From NCBI GenBank assembly GCA_025210235.1, contig JAOASG010000037.1, positions 1 through 64,000 on the forward strand: a stretch of 64,000 bases of DNA, given 5' to 3'. How positions within the stretch are numbered: position 1 is the stretch's first letter; each line of letters starts with the position of its first letter. Made by a program: the position numbers and the translations under genes. Positions 28,237 to 37,476 of the stretch are shown here, piece by piece. The DNA is from Vallitalea sp. (lineage in GTDB: Bacteria; Bacillota; Clostridia; Lachnospirales; Vallitaleaceae). The notes beneath the pieces are model-generated. The model had not been told where the DNA came from. It did not search any database and saw only the letters and a list, made by a program, of their open reading frames with translations.

Positions 28237-30294
28237 ATGACAACTTTTTATAGTAGTATCTTTATAATAATTGGGTTATTCCTCTTTTCGCTAGGAGTGG
28301 TTGCATTTCAAAATAGAAATGTAAAGGGTATATATTATCTAAGTATATTTATGTGGACGATATCATTATTTAATATATTATGTGGGTTACATATTGTTAT
28401 ACAAAATCATACTGCAAAATATATTTTTCATGAACTAAAATTCTCAGTACTTCCTTTTATACCAGTATTGATGTTTTTATTTATATTAAACTACACAAAT
28501 AAAGAAATAAAAATAAAAAAATGGTTTATTGTTGTAATTTTTATAATACCCGTATTAACTATTATATTAAATGCAACAAATTCTGTACATAATTTTGTTA
28601 GAAAGTATACTTGGATTGAACAAATAAATGGAATTACAATGGTAATGAATGATAATAATTGGTGGTTCTATGTTCATTTAATATATTCTTATATAATATC
28701 AATTATTGTTTTAATAATAAGTATTAAGAATTGGTTGAAATCATCAGATTATACCAGGAAAAAAATTACTATTATTATTTTTGGCGCCTTAATTCCATGG
28801 ATATATAATATTTATTATTCCATAAGGAGTTTAGTTTCAAAATCTTTAGATTTAACTCCAATGTTCTTAGCTTTTACTGCGTTGATATTTCTATATGGAA
28901 TATTACGTTATAAATTAGTTGACATTTCTCCTATGTCTAGAAGTATGGTTTTTGATATGTTAAATACTCCAGCAGTAGTTATTGATAATAATTATAAAGT
29001 TGCTGATATAAATCATGCGGGAGCAATATTATTAAATAGATCAATTAATGAATGTATAGGACTATGTATTGATGATTTAACTTTTCTAGGACAAACAAAG
29101 AATATAGAAGATTTTAATAAAAAAGAAATCGTATTAAACAATAGTTATTATAAAACAATTGTTTCTTCTGTTATGGATTCTAATAATGAATTAATAGGAT
29201 ATGCTATACTTCTAGAGAATATAACAGATCATAAAATGTATTTACAAGAAATTGAAGCGCAAACATTTAATGATTCAGTAACAGGATTAAATAATAGAAA
29301 TTATTTTCAAAAGAGATTGGATTTTTATACTAATGATAAATGTACGGGTAAGTCTTTAGCTATTGTTATAATGGATTTAAATGGTCTTAAGATTATTAAT
29401 GATAGTTTCGGTCATGATAAAGGAGATAGTATATTAAAAGGTTTCGCAACAATTTTAATTAAAGTATTTAATAACGCAAATAACATAATTCGTTTAGGCG
29501 GAGATGAATTTGTAGTAATTATTGAAGACATAACAAAAGAAGAAATTGAAGTGAAACTAAATGAATTAGATGAAATATGTAAAAAGCATGACACACATTT
29601 AATTAGTGTATCTTATGGTTATAGCATAATAAAAACAGATGAAAAAACCTTAAATGAAGGATTAAAGGTAGCAGATATTAATATGTATAAGCAAAAACTT
29701 AAACGGTCAAAAAACTTCCATAAAATAATTATGGCAGATTTTTGGAGATTATTGGTTAATAAATTTCCAAATATTAAAGAAAAATCTTCAATATCTGGGA
29801 AACTAGCAGTAACTTTTGGTCAATATATTAAATTAAATAGATATGAATTAACAAAACTAGTTGATATAGCTTTAATTTATGAAATTGGTTTAGTAACTTT
29901 AGTATTACCTAATGGTAAGGATTCATTTAATCAAGAAATTAATAATCAATCTATGATTATTAATGGATATAATATACTATGTAGTTCGAAAATTTATTCT
30001 CATCTAGCAGATATTTTACTTCACTCAAAAGAATCATGGGATGGTAATGGTTATCCCTATGGATTAATTCAAGAAGAAACACCTTATCTTTCAAGAGTTC
30101 TAGCTTTAATTAAATATCTTGAAGAGATAATTTTACAAAATGAAGTGGATATGGTTAAAAATATTAAAAAAGAAAGTGGCAGTAGATTGGACCCATTACT
30201 TGTATCAAAATTAGTTGAGTTTATTGAACTAGGTAATTTTAAAAATTTAGGGGACTATAATTCTATTACTACTATTAATTTTATAGATTATTAA
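28237..30294 (+). CDS. Membrane diguanylate cyclase with PAS domain and degenerate HD-GYP domain
   Basis: A 685-residue signalling protein. Residues 1-225 form about seven hydrophobic segments, like the histidine-kinase N-terminal 7TM region. A PAS-like domain (about 240-335) follows, then a GGDEF domain (about 345-500) starting DSVTGLNNRNYF with intact RLGGDEF near 421, so c-di-GMP synthesis is likely; I see no inhibitory RxxD site. The C-terminal 180 residues resemble HD-GYP: HSKESWDGNGYPYGL is kept, but the first metal-binding HD reads ALIYEIG where ALLHDIG is expected. That domain is probably not a phosphodiesterase. It lies next to chemoreceptor genes. Confidence 0.88.
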   Translation: MTTFYSSIFIIIGLFLFSLGVVAFQNRNVKGIYYLSIFMWTISLFNILCGLHIVIQNHTAKYIFHELKFSVLPFIPVLMFLFILNYTNKEIKIKKWFIVVIFIIPVLTIILNATNSVHNFVRKYTWIEQINGITMVMNDNNWWFYVHLIYSYIISIIVLIISIKNWLKSSDYTRKKITIIIFGALIPWIYNIYYSIRSLVSKSLDLTPMFLAFTALIFLYGILRYKLVDISPMSRSMVFDMLNTPAVVIDNNYKVADINHAGAILLNRSINECIGLCIDDLTFLGQTKNIEDFNKKEIVLNNSYYKTIVSSVMDSNNELIGYAILLENITDHKMYLQEIEAQTFNDSVTGLNNRNYFQKRLDFYTNDKCTGKSLAIVIMDLNGLKIINDSFGHDKGDSILKGFATILIKVFNNANNIIRLGGDEFVVIIEDITKEEIEVKLNELDEICKKHDTHLISVSYGYSIIKTDEKTLNEGLKVADINMYKQKLKRSKNFHKIIMADFWRLLVNKFPNIKEKSSISGKLAVTFGQYIKLNRYELTKLVDIALIYEIGLVTLVLPNGKDSFNQEINNQSMIINGYNILCSSKIYSHLADILLHSKESWDGNGYPYGLIQEETPYLSRVLALIKYLEEIILQNEVDMVKNIKKESGSRLDPLLVSKLVEFIELGNFKNLGDYNSITTINFIDY

Positions 30295-30314
30295 AGAGAT
30301 TGGTATAGGTTTTA

Positions 30315-30343
30315 TTTACTTAAAATAAATCATTTGCTATAAT
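30315..30343 (+). promoter_or_regulatory. Promoter of recO
   Basis: TTTACT (30315-30320), 17-base spacer, TATAAT (30338-30343), about 100 bases before recO. It would give recO its own transcription, now separated from era. Confidence 0.65.
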
Positions 30344-30445
30344 AAACAAAGCAGTTTTGAAATAAATAATTAGGTAATTGTATTAAATAATCAACTTAAT
30401 GAAGTTTCGCATTACTTAAATAAATAATATTTAGTAGGGATAAGT

Positions 30446-31186
30446 ATGAGTGAAATAAAGACAAAAGGTATTGTTGTAAGTGAAATGCCTATAGGTGAAT
30501 CAGATAAACGTATAGTATTAATTACGAAAGATAAAGGAAAAATAACTGTTTTTGCAAGAGGGGCAAGAAAAACAAATAGTAAATTTCTTGCAGGTTCACA
30601 AATATTTTCTTATGGAGAATATATATTATATAAAGGCAAATCATCTTCTTATAATCTACAGCAAGTAGAATTAATAGAGTCATTTCACAGTATAAGAAGA
30701 GATATTAATGTATTAGTGTATGGTTTATATATACTTGAGTTTTGTCAATATACAATTGAAGAAAATGCTCCTAATAATGCATTAATGAAACTTATGCTTA
30801 AAACTTTACAAGTATTAGTAAAAGGAATTATTGATTATGATCTAATAATGAGAATATTTGAATTAAAGGCAATGAGTTATATTGGGTATACTCCAAATGT
30901 TATTAAATGCGGTAATTGTGGTTTAGAAGATGATAATTATAATTTTAGCACTATATTAGGAGGTATTGTTTGTACTACCTGTTCGAATCATCAAAAAAAT
31001 ATAATAAAAATAAGTAATAGTACTATATTTACTATGAGGTACATTCTTTCTACACCTATTAATAAATTATATAGTTTTAATGTTGAATCAAACATTCTAC
31101 AAGAGCTAAAAATAATAACAAATCAATTTATTGAATATCATCTTAATCATAAATTTAAATCGTTAGACTTTTTGTACTTGACATAA
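30446..31186 (+). CDS. recO: DNA repair protein RecO
   Basis: Recombination mediator that helps load RecA on SSB-coated DNA; 246 residues, normal. The N-terminal OB-fold (KGIVVSEMPIGESDKRIVLITKDKGKITVFARGAR) and a zinc site CGNCG...CTTC near 156-178 are visible. In-frame ATG 30446 follows a weak TAGGGATA ribosome binding site. Normally adjacent to era; here about 12 kb apart. Its last codons carry the -35 box of the glyS promoter. Confidence 0.96.
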   Translation: MSEIKTKGIVVSEMPIGESDKRIVLITKDKGKITVFARGARKTNSKFLAGSQIFSYGEYILYKGKSSSYNLQQVELIESFHSIRRDINVLVYGLYILEFCQYTIEENAPNNALMKLMLKTLQVLVKGIIDYDLIMRIFELKAMSYIGYTPNVIKCGNCGLEDDNYNFSTILGGIVCTTCSNHQKNIIKISNSTIFTMRYILSTPINKLYSFNVESNILQELKIITNQFIEYHLNHKFKSLDFLYLT

Positions 31187-31206
31187 AAAGGCTGTTTTGT
31201 TATACT
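31178..31206 (+). promoter_or_regulatory. Promoter of the glyS T-box leader, overlapping recO
   Basis: TTGACA (31178-31183), 17-base spacer, TATACT (31201-31206). The -35 box encodes the last two residues of RecO. Confidence 0.82.
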
Positions 31207-31212
31207 TTTTTT

Positions 31213-31463
31213 GGATTAAACACATATAGAAGAAAATTGGATTATTGTAATTATATAGTAATTCTGTAATGATGAAGAGAAGTAGTTAATTATTAATCTT
31301 AATAGAGAGTTCGGGTAGGTGGAAGCTGAACAAGATATAATTTGCGAAGGGCACTTTTGAGCAGATAAGAATTTTAAGTGGATGTGTAATGCATCAAATA
31401 GGGTGGAACCGCGGAAGATGTTCTTTCGTCCCTTTTTAGGGATATAAGAATGTCTTTTTTTAT
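31213..31463 (+). ncRNA. Glycine T-box riboswitch with terminator/antiterminator
   Basis: The T-box sequence AGGGTGGAACCGCGG is at 31400-31414, and its TGGAACC can pair with the uncharged tRNA end. Stem I features include GATGAAGAGAAGTAG and the paired GTTCGGGTAGG/AAGCTGAAC region near 31308-31331. The likely specifier is GGC at 31350-31352 (glycine), followed by A as is common. The terminator hairpin uses AAGATGTTCTT and AAGAATGTCTT followed by T7. The next gene is glycyl-tRNA synthetase, which fits. Upstream edge estimated from the promoter. Confidence 0.95.
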
Positions 31464-31505
31464 TATTAGTTTTACAATTGCTATTTATATGAGAGGAATG
31501 ATAAG

Positions 31506-32894
31506 ATGGAAAAGACAATGGAAAAAATAGTTGCACTAGCAAAGGCTAGAGGATTTGTTTATCCAGGATCAGAAATTTATGGGGGACTGTCAAATACTTG
31601 GGATTATGGTCCTCTTGGAGTAGAGCTTAAAAATAACGTAAAAAAAGCTTGGTGGCAAAAATTTATAAAAGAAAGTCCATATAATGTAGGGATTGATTGT
31701 GCTATATTAATGAATCCTCAAGTTTGGGTTGCTTCTGGTCATGTAGGAGGGTTTAATGACCCATTAATGGATTGTAAAAGCTGTAAAGAGAGATTTAGAG
31801 CAGATCAACTTATTGAAAATTATATGAAAGATAATGGTCTTGAGGTTGAAGATGCAATTGATTCATGGACTAATGAACAAATGAAGAATTATATTGATGA
31901 AAAAGGAATAGGATGTCCTTCATGTGGAGAGCATAATTTTACTGATATAAGACAATTTAATCTAATGTTTAAAACATTCCAAGGAGTAACAGAAGACGCT
32001 AAAAATACTGTTTACTTACGTCCTGAAACAGCACAAGGAATTTTTGTTAACTTTAAGAATGTTCAACGTACATCAAGGAAAAAAATTCCTTTTGGGATTG
32101 GTCAAATTGGTAAATCTTTTAGAAACGAAATTACACCTGGTAATTTCACATTTAGAACAAGAGAATTTGAACAAATGGAATTAGAATTTTTCTGTGAACC
32201 AGGTACTGACTTAGAGTGGTTTGAGTATTGGAAAAATTATTGCGTTAAATGGATACTATCTCTTGGTATTAAAGAAGAAAATATGAGATTAAGAGATCAT
32301 AGTGAAGAAGAATTATCACATTATAGTAATGCAACATCTGATATTGAATACTTATTCCCATTTGGCTGGGGAGAATTATGGGGTATTGCAGATAGGACAG
32401 ACTTCGATCTTAGAAAGCACCAAGAACATTCAGGTAATGATATGACTTATTTTGATGATGCTAAGAAGGAAAAATATATTCCTTATTGTATTGAACCATC
32501 ACTTGGAGCAGACAGGGTAACATTAGCATTTTTGTGTGAAGCATATGATGAAGAAGAATTAGAAAATGGTGATGTAAGAAAAGTATTACGTTTCCATCCA
32601 GCACTTGCGCCCGTTCAAGTAGCTGTACTTCCATTATCTAAAAAGTTATCAGAAGATGCAGAAAAAGTGTATACTATGTTAGGAAAACATTTTAATGTTG
32701 AATACGATGATAGAGGTAGTATTGGTAAAAGATATCGTAGACAAGATGAAATAGGAACACCATTCTGTGTTACGGTAGATTTTGATACACTTGAAGATAA
32801 TGCGGTAACTATTAGAAATAGAGATACAATGGAACAAGAGAGAATTAAGATTAATGAACTTGTTTCTTATTTTGAAGAGAAAATGACATTTTAA
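31506..32894 (+). CDS. glyS: Glycyl-tRNA synthetase (dimeric, class II)
   Basis: Charges tRNA-Gly in the cytoplasm; 462 residues, the single-chain alpha2 type also called GlyQS. Class II motifs are clear: [14 protein letters not shown], motif 2 [19 protein letters not shown] and motif 3 near [13 protein letters not shown], with a C-terminal anticodon-binding domain. Zinc-like cysteine pairs CKSC and CPSC occur in the insertion after the active-site entry. GAGGAATG precedes the ATG. Expression is controlled by the glycine T-box just upstream. Confidence 0.97.
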   Translation: MEKTMEKIVALAKARGFVYPGSEIYGGLSNTWDYGPLGVELKNNVKKAWWQKFIKESPYNVGIDCAILMNPQVWVASGHVGGFNDPLMDCKSCKERFRADQLIENYMKDNGLEVEDAIDSWTNEQMKNYIDEKGIGCPSCGEHNFTDIRQFNLMFKTFQGVTEDAKNTVYLRPETAQGIFVNFKNVQRTSRKKIPFGIGQIGKSFRNEITPGNFTFRTREFEQMELEFFCEPGTDLEWFEYWKNYCVKWILSLGIKEENMRLRDHSEEELSHYSNATSDIEYLFPFGWGELWGIADRTDFDLRKHQEHSGNDMTYFDDAKKEKYIPYCIEPSLGADRVTLAFLCEAYDEEELENGDVRKVLRFHPALAPVQVAVLPLSKKLSEDAEKVYTMLGKHFNVEYDDRGSIGKRYRRQDEIGTPFCVTVDFDTLEDNAVTIRNRDTMEQERIKINELVSYFEEKMTF

Positions 32895-32958
32895 TAAGAA
32901 ATGTATAAAATAATTATTTTAAGGACAATTTTATTAGTAAATTGGACAAAATATATAT

Positions 32959-33000
32959 ATTAGTAGAAAAAATAAAAAAAAATCTACTTATTTTGTTTTT
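32959..33000 (+). terminator. Weak terminator-like hairpin after glyS
   Basis: TAGTAGA (32961-32967) can pair with TCTACTTA around 32983-32990 across an A-rich loop, followed by TTTTGTTTTTTT. The stem is short, so this is tentative. Confidence 0.4.
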
Positions 33001-33003
33001 TTG

Positions 33004-33012
33004 TGTTATAAT
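33004..33012 (+). promoter_or_regulatory. Extended -10 element before ppdK
   Basis: TGTTATAAT at 33004-33012 is an extended -10 box with a perfect TATAAT. No good -35 box is visible. It would give a leader of about 165 bases. Confidence 0.55.
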
Positions 33013-33055
33013 ATATGTCGGACTAATGTCTAGGTAATATTTAGTAATACAAATA

Positions 33056-33147
33056 ATATTCCTATTAGGAATATCTTTGCTTAGGAAAGTAACTACAAAT
33101 ATAAACTTTCCTATAAGATAAAACAAAGAGGTTTTCCTCTAGTTTTT
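33056..33147 (+). promoter_or_regulatory. Structured ppdK leader with three successive hairpins
   Basis: Hairpin 1 is the palindrome at 33056-33074 (ATATTCCTA core). Hairpin 2 pairs TAGGAAAGT (33082-33090) with ACTTTCCTA (33105-33113). Hairpin 3 pairs AGAGG (33127-33131) with CCTCT (33136-33140) and is followed by T5, so it looks like a small terminator. I recognise no known riboswitch. Confidence 0.5.
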
Positions 33148-33184
33148 AATATAAATAAAAAAAGACTAACAGGAGGTATATTTA

Positions 33185-35806
33185 ATGAGCAAGAAATATG
33201 TTTATATGTTTAGTGAAGCTGACGCATCAATGAAAAACCTTCTTGGTGGAAAAGGTGCTAACTTAGCAGAAATGACTAAGCTAGGACTTCCAATTCCTCA
33301 AGGATTTACAGTTTCAACAGAGGCTTGTATTAACTATTATGATAATGGAGAAGCAATTTCTGACGATATCAAAGGACAAATCGAAGAGGCTTTAGTAAAA
33401 GTTGAAGAGATTAATAATAAGAAATTCGGAGATAATAGTCAACCTTTATTAGTATCTGTACGTTCAGGAGCTAGAGTTTCTATGCCTGGTATGATGGATA
33501 CAGTACTTAATTTAGGATTAAATGATGTATCTGTTGAAGGTTTTGCAAAAGCTACAGAAAATGCTAGATTTGCATACGATTCTTATAGAAGATTTATTCA
33601 AATGTTCTCAGATGTTGTTAAAGGACTTCCAAAATCAAGATTTGAAAGAGTTTTAGATGATATAAAAGAAGCAAAAGGATACGCAAGTGACTTAGATTTA
33701 ACAGCTGATGATTTAAAAGACGTAATTGAAGCTTTCAAAGGTTTATATAAAGAACAATTAGGTGAAGAGTTCCCTCAAGATCCTAAAGAACAATTAATGG
33801 CTGCTGTAGAAGCTGTATTTGGTTCATGGAATAATGAACGTGCAATAATCTACAGAAGAATGAATGATATTCCTGGTAACTGGGGAACAGCTGTTAACGT
33901 TCAAACAATGGTATTTGGTAACATGGGAGATAGTTCAGGAACAGGTGTTGCATTTACTAGAAACCCTGCAACTGGTGAAGCTGGAATCTATGGAGAATAC
34001 TTATTAAATGCACAAGGTGAAGACGTTGTTGCTGGTATTAGAACTCCAGAACCTATAACAAGATTAGAACAAGATATGCCAGAAGTTTATAAACAATTCA
34101 TGGAAATTGCAAATAACTTAGAAAATCATTACAAAGATATGCAAGATATGGAATTTACTATTGAAAAAGGTAAATTATATTTCTTACAAACTCGTAACGG
34201 TAAAAGAACAGCTGCTGCTGCATTAAAAATTGCTGTTGATTTAGTTGAAGAAGGTTTACTTACTCCAAAAGAAGCATTAATGAAAGTTGAACCTAAACAA
34301 TTAGACCAATTATTACATCCAAACTTTGACGTAGCTGCATTAAAAGCTGCAGCTGTAGTAGCAAAAGGTTTACCTGCATCTCCAGGAGCTGCTGCTGGTA
34401 AAGTTTACTTTACTGCTGAAGATGCTGCTGAAGCTGCAAAAAGACAAGAAAGAGTTATCTTAGTAAGACTTGAAACTTCACCTGAAGATATCGAAGGTAT
34501 GTATGCAGCACAAGGTATCTTAACTGTACGTGGTGGTATGACTTCTCATGCAGCGGTTGTTGCTCGTGGAATGGGTACTTGTTGTGTATCAGGTTGTGGA
34601 GAAATCAAAATCGACGAAGAAAACAAAGTATTTACTGTTGCTGGACAAACTGTTAAAGAAGGAGATTATATTTCTTTAGATGGTTCAACTGGTAATATCT
34701 ATATTGAAGATATTAAAACTGTAGATCCAGAAATCTCTGGTGATTTTGAAAAATTCATGTCTTGGGCAGATGAAGTTAGAACATTAAAAGTAAGAACAAA
34801 TGCTGATACTCCAAGAGATGCACAAAAAGCTGTTGAATTTGGTGCAGAAGGAATCGGACTTTGCCGTACTGAGCATATGTTCTTTGAAGAAGATAGAATT
34901 GCAAAAATGAGAAAAATGATTGTTGCTAAAGAAGTAGACGAAAGAAAAGCTGCTTTAAATGAATTATTACCAATTCAAAAAGGTGACTTCAAAGGAATGT
35001 ATGAAGCACTTAAAGGAATGCCTATGACTGTACGTCTTCTTGATCCACCACTTCATGAGTTCTTACCTCACGAAGAAGAAGATATCAAAGATTTAGCTAA
35101 GGATATGGGAATTACATTTGAAGAATTAAAAGCTACTGTTGATTCATTACATGAATTCAACCCAATGCTTGGACATAGAGGTTGTCGTTTAGCAGTAACA
35201 TATCCTGAAATTGCAGAAATGCAAGCAACAGCAATTGTTGAAGCAGCAATTGAAGTTAAAAAAGAAAAAGGATATGATATTGTTCCAGAAATCATGATTC
35301 CATTAGTAGGAGAAGTTAAAGAATTAGCTTATGTAAAAGAAGTTGTAGTAAGCGCTGTAGATAAAGCTATCGCTGCTGCTGGTATTGATATGAAATACAA
35401 AGTTGGTACTATGATAGAAATACCTCGTGCTGCTTTAACTGCTGATATTATTGCTAAAGAAGCTGAATTCTTCTCATTTGGAACTAATGACTTAACTCAA
35501 ATGACATTTGGATTCTCTCGTGATGATGCAGGTGCATTCTTAGAAGATTACTACACTAAAGGAGTATTTGAATCAGATCCATTTGCAAGACTTGATCAAA
35601 CAGGTGTTGGTCAATTAGTAAAAATGGCTGCTGAAAAAGGTAAAGCTACAAGACCTGATATTAAATTAGGTATTTGTGGTGAGCATGGTGGAGATCCAGC
35701 ATCAATTGAATTCTGCCACAAAGTAGGATTAAATTATGTATCTTGTTCTCCATTTAGAGTACCAATTGCTCGTTTAGCTGCTGCTCAATCTGCTTTAAAC
35801 AACTAG
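33185..35806 (+). CDS. ppdK: Pyruvate, phosphate dikinase
   Basis: Interconverts pyruvate, ATP and phosphate with PEP, AMP and pyrophosphate; glycolytic or gluconeogenic in anaerobes. 873 residues, the usual length. The N-terminal ATP-grasp domain begins VYMFSEADASMKNLLGGKGANLAEM; the phospho-histidine lies in GGMTSHAAVVARGMG near residue 455; the C-terminal PEP/pyruvate barrel contains GLCRTEHMFFE and FGTNDLTQMTFGFSRDD. AGGAGG precedes the ATG. Codon use is richer in preferred codons than its neighbours, suggesting high expression. It has a structured leader and a clear terminator. Confidence 0.98.
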   Translation: MSKKYVYMFSEADASMKNLLGGKGANLAEMTKLGLPIPQGFTVSTEACINYYDNGEAISDDIKGQIEEALVKVEEINNKKFGDNSQPLLVSVRSGARVSMPGMMDTVLNLGLNDVSVEGFAKATENARFAYDSYRRFIQMFSDVVKGLPKSRFERVLDDIKEAKGYASDLDLTADDLKDVIEAFKGLYKEQLGEEFPQDPKEQLMAAVEAVFGSWNNERAIIYRRMNDIPGNWGTAVNVQTMVFGNMGDSSGTGVAFTRNPATGEAGIYGEYLLNAQGEDVVAGIRTPEPITRLEQDMPEVYKQFMEIANNLENHYKDMQDMEFTIEKGKLYFLQTRNGKRTAAAALKIAVDLVEEGLLTPKEALMKVEPKQLDQLLHPNFDVAALKAAAVVAKGLPASPGAAAGKVYFTAEDAAEAAKRQERVILVRLETSPEDIEGMYAAQGILTVRGGMTSHAAVVARGMGTCCVSGCGEIKIDEENKVFTVAGQTVKEGDYISLDGSTGNIYIEDIKTVDPEISGDFEKFMSWADEVRTLKVRTNADTPRDAQKAVEFGAEGIGLCRTEHMFFEEDRIAKMRKMIVAKEVDERKAALNELLPIQKGDFKGMYEALKGMPMTVRLLDPPLHEFLPHEEEDIKDLAKDMGITFEELKATVDSLHEFNPMLGHRGCRLAVTYPEIAEMQATAIVEAAIEVKKEKGYDIVPEIMIPLVGEVKELAYVKEVVVSAVDKAIAAAGIDMKYKVGTMIEIPRAALTADIIAKEAEFFSFGTNDLTQMTFGFSRDDAGAFLEDYYTKGVFESDPFARLDQTGVGQLVKMAAEKGKATRPDIKLGICGEHGGDPASIEFCHKVGLNYVSCSPFRVPIARLAAAQSALNN

Positions 35807-35861
35807 ATTATAATTGATTTAAATTATAACTAATATAAATTAAATTTAATAAATACTAATA

Positions 35862-35893
35862 AAAGCCATCAGTATATCTGATGGCTTTGCTTA
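35862..35893 (+). terminator. Terminator of ppdK
   Basis: AAAGCCATCAG (35862-35872) pairs with CTGATGGCTTT (35878-35888), an 11-bp perfect stem followed by GCTT. Confidence 0.85.
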
Positions 35894-35938
35894 GTATAGT
35901 TTTATATAATTAATTTGATATATAATGAGGTGTATGTA

Positions 35939-37369
35939 ATGGATTATAAATTAATAGCAATGCCAATAGTAGGTGCAGCTATTGGATATTCTACTAATTG
36001 GATTGCAATTAAGATGTTATTTCGTCCTTATACAGAAAAGAAGATTTTTGGATTTAAAGTTCCATTTACACCAGGATTAATACCTAAAGAAAGAGAAAGA
36101 GTAGCTAAGTCCATTGGTGAAGTCTTTGAAGAATATTTATTGACAGACAGGGTAATAATAGATGAATTATTAAAAGATACTACAAAAAGTCATATATTAG
36201 AATTTGTAAATAATAGAATATATAATGATGCAGGAAGTATTAATATTGAACATATAATTCAATCAGACGATAATAAAAAGGTAATTAATAAGCTAGAAGA
36301 AGTAATATCTAATAAAATAGTAGATTTGATAAATGAAGATACTATAAAAGAAAAGATACAGGAAGTTATCTCTGATCAAATTATCCAAGGGTTTGTTAAT
36401 ATAAAAGTTCGAGATATAATAACTGATTCTGTTTTAGAGGGAAATTATATAAAATTTATTAATAATGATAGAATAGAAAATATAATAACAGATTATTTAT
36501 TAGAGATACTAAGAGAAGACAATAAAATAAATAATGTTCTTGATAAAAATATAATTGAGAGTTTAAAGTCTACAATTTTATATAATGTAGATGTTTTAAT
36601 GCAAGAACTTGATGTTTTTAATAATGAAAATCTTAAAGAAAAAGCTATTGGCTTAATCGATACAACTATAAAAGGAAAAGTTGGAGCTCTTGGAGCTATG
36701 TTTGTAAATGCAGAAAGCATATATGAATCAATTGCAATTAAATCAAAAGAGAAGTTACAAGAGCCTGAAGTAAAAGAAAATATTAATTCTTTTATTAATG
36801 TAAAAATTGATAATTTTATAGATAAACCATTTAGTGAAATACTTGCAAATGAAACAAGAGAAAATTTAGTACACTTTTTAGCAAAATATTTTATAAATAA
36901 TCTTAAGGGGTTAAATATTAATTCACTTATAGATATAAATAATAAAGATATCAGCACTATATTTAACAGTATATCAGGAAAAAACTTTGAAGAAGAAATT
37001 CGTAAAATAGTAAGAAATAATTTTGAAGAGCTAATCAATAATGATAAAGTTATAAATAATATTAATTATTTAGTATCAGCTTTTGTATATAAAATAATAT
37101 GTTGTGACATAAAAATAAATGAAGTTGATAAAAAACATATAGATGCATTTATACTAAGTAAATATGATTATTTTATTAATAAGCAAATTACGGAATTAAT
37201 TAAAGAAGTAAAACTTAGTAAAATAATAGAAAAGCAAATTAATTCATTTGATATTAAAATGCTAGAAGACATTATTATATCAATTGCAAAAAAAGAATTA
37301 AACGCTATAACAATGTTAGGTGGATTACTAGGATTTATAATTTCATTATTAGCTGCTATACTATATTAA
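35939..37369 (+). CDS. DUF445-family membrane protein (YheB-like)
   Basis: A 476-residue protein with one hydrophobic helix at each end and a long helical middle, the DUF445 layout. The N-terminal PIVGAAIGYSTNWIAIKMLFRPY and GLIPKERERVAKSIGE motifs are diagnostic. ATG 35939 has GAGGTG upstream; in-frame codons before it are not preferred. In Bacillus, YheB/YheA are linked to membrane and sporulation physiology but the function is not settled. It ends at a shared terminator facing the ClC gene. Confidence 0.9.
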   Translation: MDYKLIAMPIVGAAIGYSTNWIAIKMLFRPYTEKKIFGFKVPFTPGLIPKERERVAKSIGEVFEEYLLTDRVIIDELLKDTTKSHILEFVNNRIYNDAGSINIEHIIQSDDNKKVINKLEEVISNKIVDLINEDTIKEKIQEVISDQIIQGFVNIKVRDIITDSVLEGNYIKFINNDRIENIITDYLLEILREDNKINNVLDKNIIESLKSTILYNVDVLMQELDVFNNENLKEKAIGLIDTTIKGKVGALGAMFVNAESIYESIAIKSKEKLQEPEVKENINSFINVKIDNFIDKPFSEILANETRENLVHFLAKYFINNLKGLNINSLIDINNKDISTIFNSISGKNFEEEIRKIVRNNFEELINNDKVINNINYLVSAFVYKIICCDIKINEVDKKHIDAFILSKYDYFINKQITELIKEVKLSKIIEKQINSFDIKMLEDIIISIAKKELNAITMLGGLLGFIISLLAAILY

Positions 37370-37429
37370 TAGATATGCCAACGAAATAATTTAAAGTTAT
37401 CAAATGTAATTCCCTACATGATATGATTC

Positions 37430-37466
37430 AAAGAGATGGCATTTACGGAAGAATGCCATCTCTTTA
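37430..37466. terminator. Bidirectional terminator between DUF445 and ClC genes
   Basis: AAAGAGATGGCATT (37430-37443) pairs perfectly with AATGCCATCTCTTT (37452-37465), 14 bp with an 8-base loop, between convergent genes. Confidence 0.88.
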
Positions 37467-37476
37467 ATATTTAGTG

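Noticed and set aside
18595..30445. Integrated mobile element bounded by att sites
   Set aside because: No integrase, transposase, tRNA gene or flanking direct repeats could be seen at the edges of the block, so I describe it only as an insertion in gene order.
31216..31542. 108-codon minus-strand frame
   Set aside because: It covers the T-box leader; the RNA structure, not a protein, explains the sequence.
36493..37038. 181-codon frame antisense to the DUF445 gene
   Set aside because: Shadow of a low-GC helical gene; no start signal or recognisable product.
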